A program made the position numbers and the translations under genes. A stretch of DNA of 64,000 nt. It comes from Chrysomallon squamiferum (lineage: Eukaryota; Mollusca; Gastropoda; Neomphalida; Peltospiridae). The stretch spans positions 5,063,443-5,127,442 of the forward strand of contig CM022672.1 in assembly GCA_012295275.1 (NCBI GenBank), given 5' to 3'. The notes beneath the pieces were generated by a model, which saw only the letters and a list, made by a program, of their open reading frames with translations, searched no databases and had not been told where the DNA came from. Below are positions 42,705-53,531 of this stretch, one piece after another. The stretch's first letter is position 1. The number at the start of each line of letters is the position of its first letter.

Positions 42705-45700
42705 TAATAATAATAATAATTATAATAATAATGTACATGTATTTAAAGATGCACCTCCAAATTTTTTAACTGTTTAATGGATGACTAATTGATACTATTT
42801 CATTTTCTTCAGTATATATACACATTGTTATAAATACACTTTTTGAAAAATAATAGTAGTAATAACAAAAAAAGAATAAAAATAAAAATGTAATAATCAT
42901 AAATACAAAAAACACATGTTCATAAAATAAAAAATAATAAAAACAAAAGATCAGAGTTTATCCAAATAAAATTATATAATAACATAAGTAATTAATGTAT
43001 AAAATAATACTAAAACAAAATTTGAAATTTTTAATGGAAAATAATTTCAACACTAAGAAGTAAAATGTATACATGAGCACTTTTTCATTTAAGCAAGATA
43101 CTAGAAAGAAGTAATCCAATGATATGGAAAAGTATTATTAACATTAAAGTCTAAAAAAAAAAAAAAAAAAAAATTAAAAATGACTATTGGTCAACATATT
43201 TTTCAAATTATATTACATTGATTATCTAAAATTATTTATTTGGATTATATATATGTATTTTTTGTATTATTACTATCTTTATTTTTAAATGTCATACAGG
43301 TTCATTTTGAAAAAATAAAGCCAGTTTCTGCAGCTGTCATTGAACAATAATTATCTTCATTATGTAAGTAAGTATCACTATTCATTTTAGTAAAAAAAAA
43401 ATAATTTAATACAGATTTTGTGAAGGTTATAAGAAATATATACGGATTTTAAAGCACTGAATAATACACAGAATAGTTGTTTTGTAAAGTAGACAGAAAT
43501 TAAAATATGCAATTAATAAGTACAGGAAATGAAATGATATACATATACAGAAATATGAGATAACAATTTATTTATTTATATACATACATACACTGATTAG
43601 TGTACATATGTCTATATGTATATAGATACACATATAAATATACATTAGTTTAATTAAGTAGTTCTGAAACTACCAGAAACAGGCTTTTAATTTAAATGAA
43701 CCAGTGACAGAAACAGTGCTATCAAAAAGGTTATTCCTAGTCACCAGTATGTACATACACCGATCAAGACCAGTTTTCTCTCACTGGTACTGTGTTGTCA
43801 GGTCACTACACACGATGGGTGTGGTGTCTCCATGAGCCCACTTGTTAAGAACTGCCCTGGCATACACAGAAAGCAAGTTGCAGAGATATATGATTACGGC
43901 TCAATGAGCACAGCCAAATATTTTTTTAATGATTTTGTTAAATAGTTTTTTCCCTTAATAATACTGACGTACACTGTCACATTCTGCATTTTAATGCTTC
44001 TAAATGTAATGACTATATACATCTTGATTAACAGTGTTTATTTATTTATTTGTTTTTATATACATGTATTATTCTTTTTAAATAAATATATAATATTATT
44101 ATCTAATTCTTGTATCTCACTAAAAATAAGTTATAATTTAACAAGAAAATAGTTTAACAAGAAAATAGTTACCAAGTTAAAGAGAATGGTATGAATAACA
44201 CTAGTAATATATAATTATATAATGTGTCATAGACCTCACAGTAAATATATAAATATATAAATGCAATAAAAGTGAATTGATTATGTCTTAACATACTAGT
44301 AAATAAAAGGAGAAGACAACATACTTCAAACTCTAGTAGATTTGGTAATCCTGAATTATACACAATAGATCATTCCACTTTTTACAATTAATGAGACAAA
44401 AAGAAAAGAAAAAAAGGAACTCCATTTTAAATTATATTGTAAAGTTATTGCTGTAAAATATTTAATATTATCTTCTATACATCAAAAATATATTACTTCC
44501 TATTATAAACATACTTTAGTGTTTACAGAGAACAAAATGGTTTTCTTCTGTTCTCTATTATACTGTGTAAAATAATATCCAGGAAAAAAAATATATATGT
44601 ATAATTTTAATGTTCTATGAATACATAACATACAGCATGAGTAACCATGTAAAGGTGAATCCTAATACACTATTGACACTTAATCTATCATACCATTATT
44701 TACTTTGTGCTTAATGATAGTTTTGAATTACTCAGTGTTATATAACACAATGTCAATGATCTCTAAATCTTCTCAAGTTAAATAATAATCTGTACATATT
44801 GACATAAATAATATCAACACACAGGGAATTTTAAACTTTACTTGCATGTTGTTCAAAATGTAGATTTGTTGATTAATAGTTTTAGCGTTTTATTTTACTT
44901 TCTCAAGCTATTTTTTTTTAATGATATACAGTTTTAGGAGTCTATTTTTTACTATTCAAGCGATTTTGTTTTTGTAATACAGATTTGTATTTTTTTTTTA
45001 TTTTACTTATTCAAGTAATTTTCCTTTATATGAGATGTTTTAGTTTGCAATACAGAATTTGGGGAATTTTAATTTTACAAGCAATTTTGTGATATGTAAA
45101 TGTATTATTACTTGATATATTAAAGCTTTTAGTTTTTGTTTCAAATTTTATTTCTAAAAATTATACTTTTTAAACAAAATAATTATTTTAATAACAGTAT
45201 CACATAAACTTTTTACATGTATCTGTATTTTAATTGTAACTGGTTTTTGTATCTATGAAAGGCCATCATTAATTTGTAAATGTAAAAAAGTTTTAGAAAC
45301 ATTTAGCTTAGAATTATCAGTAAAGAGAAATATTAGCAGCATTTTATTTTTTTTAAATTTGTCAAGTATATGAGAAATGTTGTCAGACTGGTCAAGCAAA
45401 TACTGTCTGAAACGTGATATAACCAAACAGTAGAAAATATTTCAGGTACAAGACCTTGCAGTTTAAAGCAAATATTTATTTCTAAGAGATATCTATCTGT
45501 ACCTGACAAACATCAGGTGAAATTTTTTTTTTTTTTTTTTTTTTACACAGCAAACACAAATAACATAATACTAAATGCAAAAAGCATATAACTAATTTTG
45601 TGAGCCCACGTAATTTCTGACTTCAACATTCTAAGATAAGGTGAATCAGCTAGCTTGCAGATGACGTCATTATTTACTGAAGTGGGTGTGTGAACAGTCC

Positions 45701-47029
45701 ATATATAAAGAAAGGTCACATAACTTGTTTAAAATTAGATTACTGTACTTTAAGAACAGGAGCCGTGCCTGCGTGGTTTGATCATCACAAGAACTGTTAT
45801 GTGCACTCACACAATACGAACTTTATCACCAACTTACTGGCTGATGCAATATGGGAAACAGCACAATTATTTTAATTATGCTCTTACATATCATGAAAGA
45901 ACAATAATAATAACTCATATGTTGAACATACCTTTAAAGATATTTTTCATAGAAACATAAAACTTAAAAAGAAGGTAATTGAAAGGATTTATGTAAAATT
46001 AAGGTTAATATTTATTAAAAATGTTTTAAAAACAATATTAATAATGAAAATTATTGTAATAATATTTAATACCGACCTCACAGGAAAAGAAGGGTCATAC
46101 TCAAATTCACGAATATCTGCAGGGTAACCAACATCAACAAGTCGTTGTTTCAGCAAGTTAAAACTCATTGATTCATACTGTGGAGACTTATACACTGAAA
46201 ATAACACAACAAATACAGATATAATTAGAATATATGTGTACATTTTAACATTAAAAAAACAACAGAATATCAAAACATTAGTAATGTGTAAGCAAGATAA
46301 AAGTATATATTTATAATAAACAGATTTTTGAAAAAAATTATTATTATTTGTTTTTATTATACACCTAATAAGTAAAAAAAAGTAATTTCCCTTCTAAAAA
46401 TGTAAAATGTTTGGGGGTTTTTGTGAAAGAGTCAAACATCTTTTACCTGCCAAAGTGTAATCCATATCAAAACCATAGAATTTTATTTTTTCGAGATGAA
46501 GACTTCTGTTTACAAAAATCCTAAAATCAGAAGACAAAAAATAATATAAATTTAAAAAAAAAAAAATGTAAAAATAAACAAATAACTTCAGTCAAGAAAT
46601 ATCTATGTATTTACAAATAAAAAATGTTTTAACATATAATAAACACTGTTTATTAAAGCATCTTGTATCTTATTCAGTAATACATTTTTATTAAGATTAA
46701 TTCTACAAGAAACATTCATCATGGAAATAAAAATTTTAAAATAATTACATTATGAGAAAGTATAAATAAATTTCACACAATACTGAACTGTCTTTGAAAG
46801 CTGTAACCTTTATTTAGTACAATTATGGGTGTGGTTTCCTTTTAACTTAAGGATAGGTGCCGAGTCACACAATCATAATACTGTACCTATGATGAGGTTC
46901 TCTTTTGTAAATATATGAAGGTGTAACAGTGATATCTGTTTTAACCGGTCCATTGCTTATGGCTACGAGATCAGAACCTCTGGTGTTCATCGATGTATCC
47001 ATTCCATCAGCAGTTACAATTTCCGACAT
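35615..47029 (-). CDS. NT5C2: Cytosolic purine 5'-nucleotidase (NT5C2, cN-II), 17 coding exons
   Basis: The encoded enzyme dephosphorylates IMP and GMP in the cytosol and can transfer the phosphate to another nucleoside, which controls purine pools. I spliced 17 exons on the minus strand; they give 1,734 nt, or 577 aa plus stop, with every phase matching. Human NT5C2 is 561 aa. HAD motif I is [10 protein letters not shown] with the nucleophile and acid at Asp66 and Asp68. Motif II is TNSDY with Thr263. Motif III is DAQKPLFF with Lys303. Motif IV is [14 protein letters not shown] with Asp362 and Asp367. Other family blocks are [24 protein letters not shown] and MPHESTV. The tail is acidic (HDEDND, then [11 protein letters not shown]) but less so than the vertebrate poly-Glu end. 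The start is the first ATG after the 5'-UTR splice; the first 48 residues are poorly conserved. Family assignment is near certain and no lesion is visible. Confidence 0.97.
42361..42440. repeat. (TTTAA)n to (TTTTA)n pentanucleotide array in an NT5C2 intron
   Basis: Four TTTAA units become twelve TTTTA units within the intron between coding exons 4 and 5. Confidence 0.95.
42655..42732. repeat. (AAT)n microsatellite in the long NT5C2 intron
   Basis: About 78 bp of AAT, interrupted by a CAA near 42702 and a TTA near 42721. It begins about 20 bp upstream of coding exon 4 on the minus strand, close to the acceptor. Confidence 0.95.
43680..43925. other. GC-richer block inside the long NT5C2 intron
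   Basis: A roughly 245-bp segment with GC near 47%, set in intron DNA of about 22% GC, with sharp edges. It includes GGTCACTACACACGATGGGT and CATGAGCCCACTTG. On the minus strand it is open for about 36 codons before a stop. The sharp compositional boundary suggests an inserted mobile-element remnant or a conserved intronic element. I recognise no family. Confidence 0.4.
45590..45880 (+). promoter_or_regulatory. Intronic block with CRE palindrome and TATA-like element
   Basis: ATGACGTCAT (CRE/ATF) at 45661-45670 and ATATATAAAG at 45701-45710 are spaced as in a core promoter reading the plus strand, antisense to NT5C2. Downstream a plus frame stays open to 45875, but it lacks an ATG near its start and resembles no family I know. 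Confidence 0.25.
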
Positions 47030-47830
47030 TATGTTTAATGTTATTCAGCAGTAAAATGTACCTTTAATCTGTAGAATAAATAATATAAAATAATCCAAAT
47101 TATTAAGACAAATACTTTACACAAGTATTTTTGGTCAAATCTTTATTTTATAGTTTCTTAAGTCAGCACTTGTCATAATATACTGTAAATAAAATTAAAT
47201 GGCATGAATCAAACTTAGATAATAACCTGGCCTTTTTTGTTGTTGTTATTGTTTTCTTTGCCCTTACATCAGGCCACAGCAATTTTGTTTGACAGCACAA
47301 ATATCCATTTTAACATAAACAGCTATCCTGGCTGACATTTTCTTGTCTTAATTTTATTTACCTTTATTAGAAATTAAATGTAGGCTGCCTAAGCCTATAT
47401 TGTTCCCTTTTTTCTTCTGACACTGAGTCTAATGTAAATAAATACATAATAATACAAATGAACTAGTTCATTTAGAATGTATCATCAGATTAACTGATTT
47501 TGTTTTTAATATTTAGGCTAGCTATTTTAAGTATTTAGCAGGCGCAATAAAGAATATTTTGTTCACCTTCTTTCAATACTTTTATTCACAAATCAAAAAT
47601 GGTTGCGATATCATACAGCGTAACTCGAACAGTCAAATAAAAATCATCTTTACCACGTATAGATACGAAGTCTTCACCATAACTGAAAAAAAAACAATAG
47701 TAAGTCAACTTACTGACTGCAAATTCGGATCAATTCGTCTGTTTACATTCGCCTTAGTGTCAGAAATGAATCTATAAAACAGCTGATCAATGTCATCGCG
47801 CTGTAATTTCTTTGGAAAAATTAAATTAAT
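47030..47830 (-). promoter_or_regulatory. NT5C2: NT5C2 5' UTR, likely noncoding first exon and promoter area
   Basis: Upstream of the NT5C2 ATG the minus strand has an acceptor ending CTACAG, so the 5' UTR of the first coding exon would run to about 47068. A near-perfect donor (GTAAGT) sits on the minus strand at 47713 downwards, so a noncoding first exon probably starts above 47714. Its 5' end is not visible; a modestly GC-richer stretch to about 47810 is the best promoter candidate. No TATA box is evident. Confidence 0.55.
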
Positions 47831-49065
47831 TTATAATGTATACATTTTATAGATTCTAAAGTTGCTTTATATCTTATATAAATCAGACTTGCTTTATATT
47901 CCTATATCTACATTACATTAAACGGTTACACATATTAAACATGAGACCTACATTAGAGTGCGCAACTGTTTTAAACAAATGAGTGAATTTCCTACATCCT
48001 AGACTGTTCCTTGGCGGTTAACATCATCAGATATTCTTAGTGAAACAGTTAAGTAAAGCATAATAAATTCTGTCAATGTTTAGCGATTAAAAGTGTTTCG
48101 TTTTCTATTTATTTATTTCTATATTCTAAACTGTCTGCAAACAATTATTCAGTCAAAATTAATAATGTCAAAATTTAGTTAATAACTTTATTTCATTACA
48201 GAGTTGTATTATTTTTTTCTTTGTAAAATAATAATAATAATAATAATAATAATATGACACAATTGTTGGCCACGTCTGTAAGCGATGAATGGCATAAATA
48301 TAATTGTTGCTGGTGCTGATCAATTCATGATATTTGGCTTCAGCATGACTTCATATTTTCTTATTAAAGGTTCATGTTCTTTTTTACAAGTTACTTGACT
48401 CACAGTTTTTAAACTGGATTCAACGGTCGGATGATAATGATGATGATGATACAAAATAATAAATTTTCAAAACATTTGTTATAGACTTAGTCTTTACTCA
48501 GTTATGGTCACATATTGAAAAATAATGGCTAGGGTATTTTATTCCGACTGGTTAACACACCGTCTAAAAAGTGAGACCCAAAGACGTGATGAAATTATTA
48601 AAATTAGTAGCAATTTTCTTATTTAATTATTTGTTTGTTTACCTATTTAATCTAAAGCTGAGAATATACTAAATATTATAAGCAACACAGCAGTTTAATA
48701 AATAAAACTGTCCAAAATACAACGACAAGCATTTAACAACAAAATATGTAGGTTATGTAAACATCGGTTTAAGCCAGTCAAATGTTGAGATTCCGTATAC
48801 CTGATCGATCGCTACCAGGTCAACATTTTTGGGATGATTTGAAGCAGGTTCTCATCATTAGATTTCTCTCAAACTGCATCACACTCCAAACTGAATATGT
48901 ATATTTTCTTAAGATCACGGGGTTGCGGATTATTTTGAAATAGAGGTATTTCACCCACGCATGTGCCCATATGCTGGATAATTCGAGGACGCAAATCGCG
49001 AGGTCTCGCCAAAACAGCCCTACTTGTAAACTGGGGTGGAGGGGGGCAAAAACAATCTTGCTGTA
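47831..49065. other. Intergenic DNA between NT5C2 and the THAP remnant
   Basis: AT-rich sequence with a short AAT run near 48230-48253 and a GAT run near 48434-48450. From about 48780 to 49060 the GC rises and no frame stays open long enough to be convincing. This may be flanking remnant of the element that carried the THAP domain. Confidence 0.5.
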
Positions 49066-49290
49066 ATGGGAGGCCATGACCACTGTTCAGTTATTAACTG
49101 TTACAATAGCAGAAGTCCGGGAAATTCGTTATCTTTCCATCGATATCCAGCCAATACATATCGGAAACGTTTGAGGATAATCCCGTCACATAGAAATGAA
49201 ATAGATTTTAATGTTACTGCAGTCTATCTGTACATGTTTCTCCTTCGGGTATATTGTTATATTGTCCGGTCCTTGTGCCACATCGTCCTC
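49066..49290 (+). pseudogene. Degenerate THAP zinc-finger domain fragment
   Basis: THAP domains are C2CH zinc fingers used for DNA binding by THAP proteins and P-element-like transposases. The plus-strand ORF begins MGGHDHCSVINCYNS, giving the Cys-x4-Cys pair at the N-terminus, followed by the family hallmark LSFHRYP. Next comes RKRLRI, where a Trp is usual. At the place where VCSxHF should supply the last two ligands, the sequence reads VYLYMF, so both are lost. The ORF ends about 25 codons later with no recognisable continuation. I read this as a decayed THAP gene or transposase remnant in the intergenic space upstream of NT5C2. A live first exon whose remaining ligands lie in an unseen exon is less likely. 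Confidence 0.6.
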
Positions 49291-50111
49291 TAAAGCAAAG
49301 CAGCTACATAATTCGCCTTCTCTGAAAAAAATTATAAATTTAGTTGTGATACATGTGTGGTGATATATATGTAACGATATTATTTACAGAGGCTATGTAT
49401 TTATTTAAACGCTAAATAATTTAAAATTAGTGCATTTATGTTATAATACCTTAAAAACAGATGTATATATATTTTTTAAATAAAATGTTTCGAAGCATGA
49501 TTAATCCACCTTATTAGTTGTGTGTGAAATTAATAACGTGGTTCAGATAGCTACAGAGAACAATAGTTTCCATTATGTTCTTAATTATTCAGTCTATCGC
49601 AACTTGTTCATGTGTTTGTTGCTTGGAGTCACAAATACTTAGTAGAGATTGTACAAGTATGTAAGTGTTTGTGAGTATACGAGTAAAGGTACAGTCTTCA
49701 ATATAACAATTACGTTACGACAAAATAAATGGGTTTTTGAAAGAGGTTTTTTTTAAGCGTAAAGTATATATACTTGTGCGTGTTTGCACTGATTGCACCT
49801 AACAATAACTTTAAAAAGACAAGTAACTGGTTTTAACCTTTAAAGAAATAAGTAGCTCATATTTCCTTCATAAACAAAATATTTAATTAATCATATTACT
49901 ATATGTTTTGTTTGTTGAACATAGTGTTTTCAGTGTTCAGTCAGAGATGTGTCTGCAACAAAAGTGTAAATGGTATTACTACAAAGACTTGCTGAACAAA
50001 CAAGTTGTTGCCAATGTCTGTTGGGTAGGGGCACCTGCTTACAGGCTCCCATCTTTATGGGTGGGGGATAGGAGGCTGGATAACAGCATTATTTATTTAT
50101 TAATATTATAC

Positions 50112-50633
50112 TTATGTATACATACAAACAGAAAAGATATACACACACATACTATAACGAGACGTATACATATGCCCTGATTTTGACATGGGGGGGTATT
50201 TACAATATTTATGCATACATGTGTTTCCAGTAAACAAATTATATATACATTTTATATATACATACATACACACACAGTATACTAACACGCACACACATGC
50301 CCATATTTTGAGTAGGGTGAGGTATTTACACACGGACGATCTTCTTATAACTTTTTTTTCATTCATACACACATTGACATCGTATACCTTTTTAACCATC
50401 GATGCCATAACATATGTTCTGTTGGTAGACAAATATCCACGACAGATACCATGGTCTTTTACGGTCGTGGACATATGGCGTTGCACGTATCCATCTGAGA
50501 AATATTTATAACTTTTCAAATGTTTTGTTTGTACTTTTTCGAGATAGTCTTTTAATCTGGCGTTATGAGAACTCTCGAGAAGAATCGCAGAGACTTTGTC
50601 CAAGTTGTTGCAATGCTTTCTAATTTGAACCAT
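50112..50633 (-). pseudogene. Unassigned ORF, possible gene fragment running into simple repeat
   Basis: An ATG-started minus-strand ORF of 173 codons. Its first 105 residues have ordinary protein composition (for example KDYLEKVQTKHLKSYKYF, CRGYLSTNRTYV and VKKVYDVNVCMNEKK) and an interval GC above its surroundings. The C-terminal 65 residues are translation of TATG/CACA repeat and are surely not protein. No splice partner, signal peptide or known domain was recognised. It could be a retroelement or transposase scrap, a single exon of an unseen gene, or chance. Confidence 0.25.
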
Positions 50634-50639
50634 TCCGAA

Positions 50640-51179
50640 ATTTAAAATATATACATGTTAGTTCACAAAATTTAAAGTTTCCTACGAAGCTACACATGTC
50701 GCCCTTAACAACCTGTCTGTCACGCCCCCCAGTTTGTAAATAGACTAGTTTCAGTCTATTTTGTCAAGGGACGTTACTCTTCGCGAGGAAGCCCAGTAGG
50801 AATGTAAAATAGCTCTTATTTCGAGATTGTTTACCAAAGAAACTGAAAATGCGTTTGAATAAAGTCAGTAAAATAGATCCTTTTCTAAAACGGAACTATG
50901 TAGGCAAATCAGTCATAATCATGTTATTCAAGCAAAATTACGCAGAAAAGCAAACAGTATCGCATTCAAGGCAACCAAAGATCATTTTATGGAACAATGT
51001 TTGAATTGGCTGCGATGTGCTGCACCCAGCGATTATCAAAGTTAATTTTTTATTTTTTAGTGTGTGTGAGAGATTACCAAAATGTATTAAATGTTACATT
51101 GTAATAAGTCTTATACTGAAACCGTAACAAAGATGGAGTATTTAACATTTTTACAAATATTTACAATTTCGTGATGTTT

Positions 51180-51211
<32 letters not shown>

Positions 51212-52587
51212 TTTATTATTATTATTTTTTTCTTAAATGCAGAAAAGGCATTTGTTAACATGTTGGAAACGGTTTTCGTTTTTTTCTTTTATTAATAGTT
51301 TTAATGGTTATTGTTACATACAGCAGTAGATAATAATTTTGCAAAACTTGTAATTGGGACAAAACTATATAAAATATTAAATAACAGAAAAAAAAGAAAG
51401 AAAAGAAAACCAAATGAATAAAATTTATTAATCATTTATTTTTAAACAGTTGATTTCACAAATGCTGAATATGTAACGGTTCAAGCAAATCGATAAATCA
51501 GAATAATTAACAAATGGAAATATTAATTGCAAAATACTGTCATGAACTTGACAAATATCAATTGCCCCCCCCCACAAAAAAAACAACCAACATCTTTGGT
51601 TAAACAAGAAGAAAAAAAATGAAGAACTAGACATGTATTGTGTTAAGTGATTAATCATCCTCAAAATAAAATGAAATGAAAAGAAAATGATATATAAAAA
51701 ATCTACTTTGTTTTTTCTCCATTAATGGGGTTAAACAGAACTGCTTTTTTTTGTCAGTAAATAGATGGGTTACAATTAAAATATTAACAGATTACAACAC
51801 AACAATTGTGTGGTGTTGCACAATATTTTTTAGTATTGTTATTAATTTGTTTTAACCTTTTTTTAAATGTTTTCCCTATATTTGTGATACATGAAGTAAA
51901 CAATAAAATACTAAACAGTCAGATTCCCTTATCTCAAAAGCTCCAAAATTCAAAACTATTTCATTCAACTCAGACTGTGTTATGTTATTTTTTTCATGTT
52001 TTAACAAAACAAACATATCAAGCATAAAATCATTAAACATTAAAAACACCTACTGAATATCTCTAGAAGCTTTATACAAAATAAAAATAAATTCCTTTGA
52101 TTTAAATGCTTTTCTCAGGCTATCTGCATATATTCCAAAATCCTGGACATTTCCAGTGGAAAGTGATTAAGTATGTAACTCAGATATAACAGTAATAAGG
52201 TTAAAATTTTGATTTGAGATTTAAAATCTTACCTAACATTCTCATTCTAGGATTAAAAGATAACTTGAAAAAACATACAAATAACATTTTTTTTTTTTTT
52301 TTTAAATAACTACTAGAATCAAGGTGTATGTTAGTTTGGAATTGTACCAATTTAACATTTATTTATTTGGAATTGTACCAATTTAACATTTATTTATTTG
52401 GAATTGTACTAATTTAACATTTATTTGGAATTGTACCAATTTAACATTTATTTATTTGTTTGTTTATTTTAAATAATTCCTTAGTGAATCAAAATAATGC
52501 ACAAAGTGTGTTTCATTTACCAAAATTATATTTAAATTTGAGCAAACACTGTTGATAAACTAAACTATCTTAACACATAAGTACAAG

Positions 52588-52636
<49 letters not shown>

Positions 52637-53417
52637 TTCAGTAACAAAGATATACTTCTGAATAACCAGAAAGTTATCTGGATTATAACATGACATTTCT
52701 TCTTTTTTTAAAATAATAAAACAACAAAAGAAAAAAAATATATATATATATTATATGTATATAATAATAATAATAATATAAATAATAAAATAAATAAAAT
52801 AAATAAATAATAAAAATATATAAACAAAAAACTAAAATGTTCAAGGATTAATATTTCATTTAAAAAAAAAAAAAATGCTGGCTATTTGTCAAAAAAAGAA
52901 TCTAAAGTAATTAAATTAAACAATTATTAAAATAACCATAAAACCAATACTTCAGGAAGAATTAAAGAAAACAAGCATGGTTTCACAAAAATGTGCCATT
53001 TAAAAAAATTAAATAAAACACCTGGCAGAATTCAGATTGTTCCCCATTTTCTTGGAACTTGGGTTTTGTGGAGGTGCATTAACAAAGAAAGTAAAAAAAA
53101 ACTATATATTTAAAATTAAATTACTTAAAAAGAAATAAATGCATTTATGTTTCTACTGATTATAAAAAATAATATAAACAGACTATATATTTGCTTAGTA
53201 ATTTCATTTGTGTATAATAATAATAATAATTTTTAATAATAAAAATTATAATAATAATAATATATAATTATTTAAATGAATACATTTTATTCAAGTGTTA
53301 TTTTTAAGTCTTCAGATTTTTGTTGTGATAGATGCTTTAGAGAGATTGTTTTGATACTTTGCATATCAGTGTTAATGTCTAAATAACTTACCTGCTCCAT
53401 TTTCTTATTTTGCATTA
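50640..53417. other. Intergenic AT-rich DNA
   Basis: No exon is supported. It contains a 9-bp-stem hairpin at 50738-50761, a T-run at 51188-51214, a 31-bp tandem repeat at 52336-52462 and a TA run at 52597-52627. The rest is AT-rich single-copy sequence with stops in all frames. Confidence 0.6.
52336..52462. repeat. 31-bp minisatellite, four copies
   Basis: Units beginning TTGGAATTGTACCAATTTAA start at 52336, 52367, 52398 and 52425. The third unit lacks one TTTA, giving 27 bp. Copies are nearly identical, so the array is young. The core GGAATTGTACC is partly palindromic. Confidence 0.9.
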
Positions 53418-53423
53418 TTTATT
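53418..53423 (-). terminator. Poly(A) signal of the unassigned coiled-coil gene
   Basis: AATAAA on the minus strand about 110 nt past the stop codon at 53532. The distance is typical for a 3' UTR end; AT-richness makes chance matches likely. Confidence 0.45.
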
Positions 53424-53531
53424 TGCATTAAATTCATGCTTCTTTTTACACACAAAACTTGGGAACAAGATGGGAACAAGTTGCCTGAAATTATGGAAAA
53501 CAGGATCAGGCCTATGAAACCATTTTCACTA

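Larger units (their letters stand above)
35615..47029 (-). other. NT5C2: Exon map of the NT5C2 gene
   Basis: Coding exons from 5' to 3' on the minus strand, in window coordinates: 46887-47029, 46447-46520, 46077-46194, 42541-42636, 42164-42252, 41815-41872, 41231-41324, 40736-40815, 39888-39948, 39353-39388, 38887-38991, 38435-38501, 37947-38169, 37396-37456, 37046-37103, 36542-36660, 35615-35866. All are bounded by AG and GT. Most donors are GTAAG-like; the third exon uses GTCGGT, the eleventh GTGAGA, and the first, seventh and eighth use GTAC or GTAT starts. The longest intron (42637-46076, 3.4 kb) lies between coding exons 3 and 4. The remaining introns are about 0.3-1.1 kb and mostly AT-rich, with homopolymer and trinucleotide runs. 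Confidence 0.95.

Noticed and set aside
48820-49083. Minus-strand 87-codon frame, and a plus-strand FWDDLKQ stretch reminiscent of Tc1-type transposase ends
   Set aside because: The plus frame is interrupted by stops, and the match is too short and lacks the flanking family residues. The minus frame has no recognisable domain.
50738-50761. 9-bp-stem hairpin AAATAGACT / AGTCTATTT
   Set aside because: An isolated short palindrome with no target-site duplication or repeat partner seen; compatible with chance.
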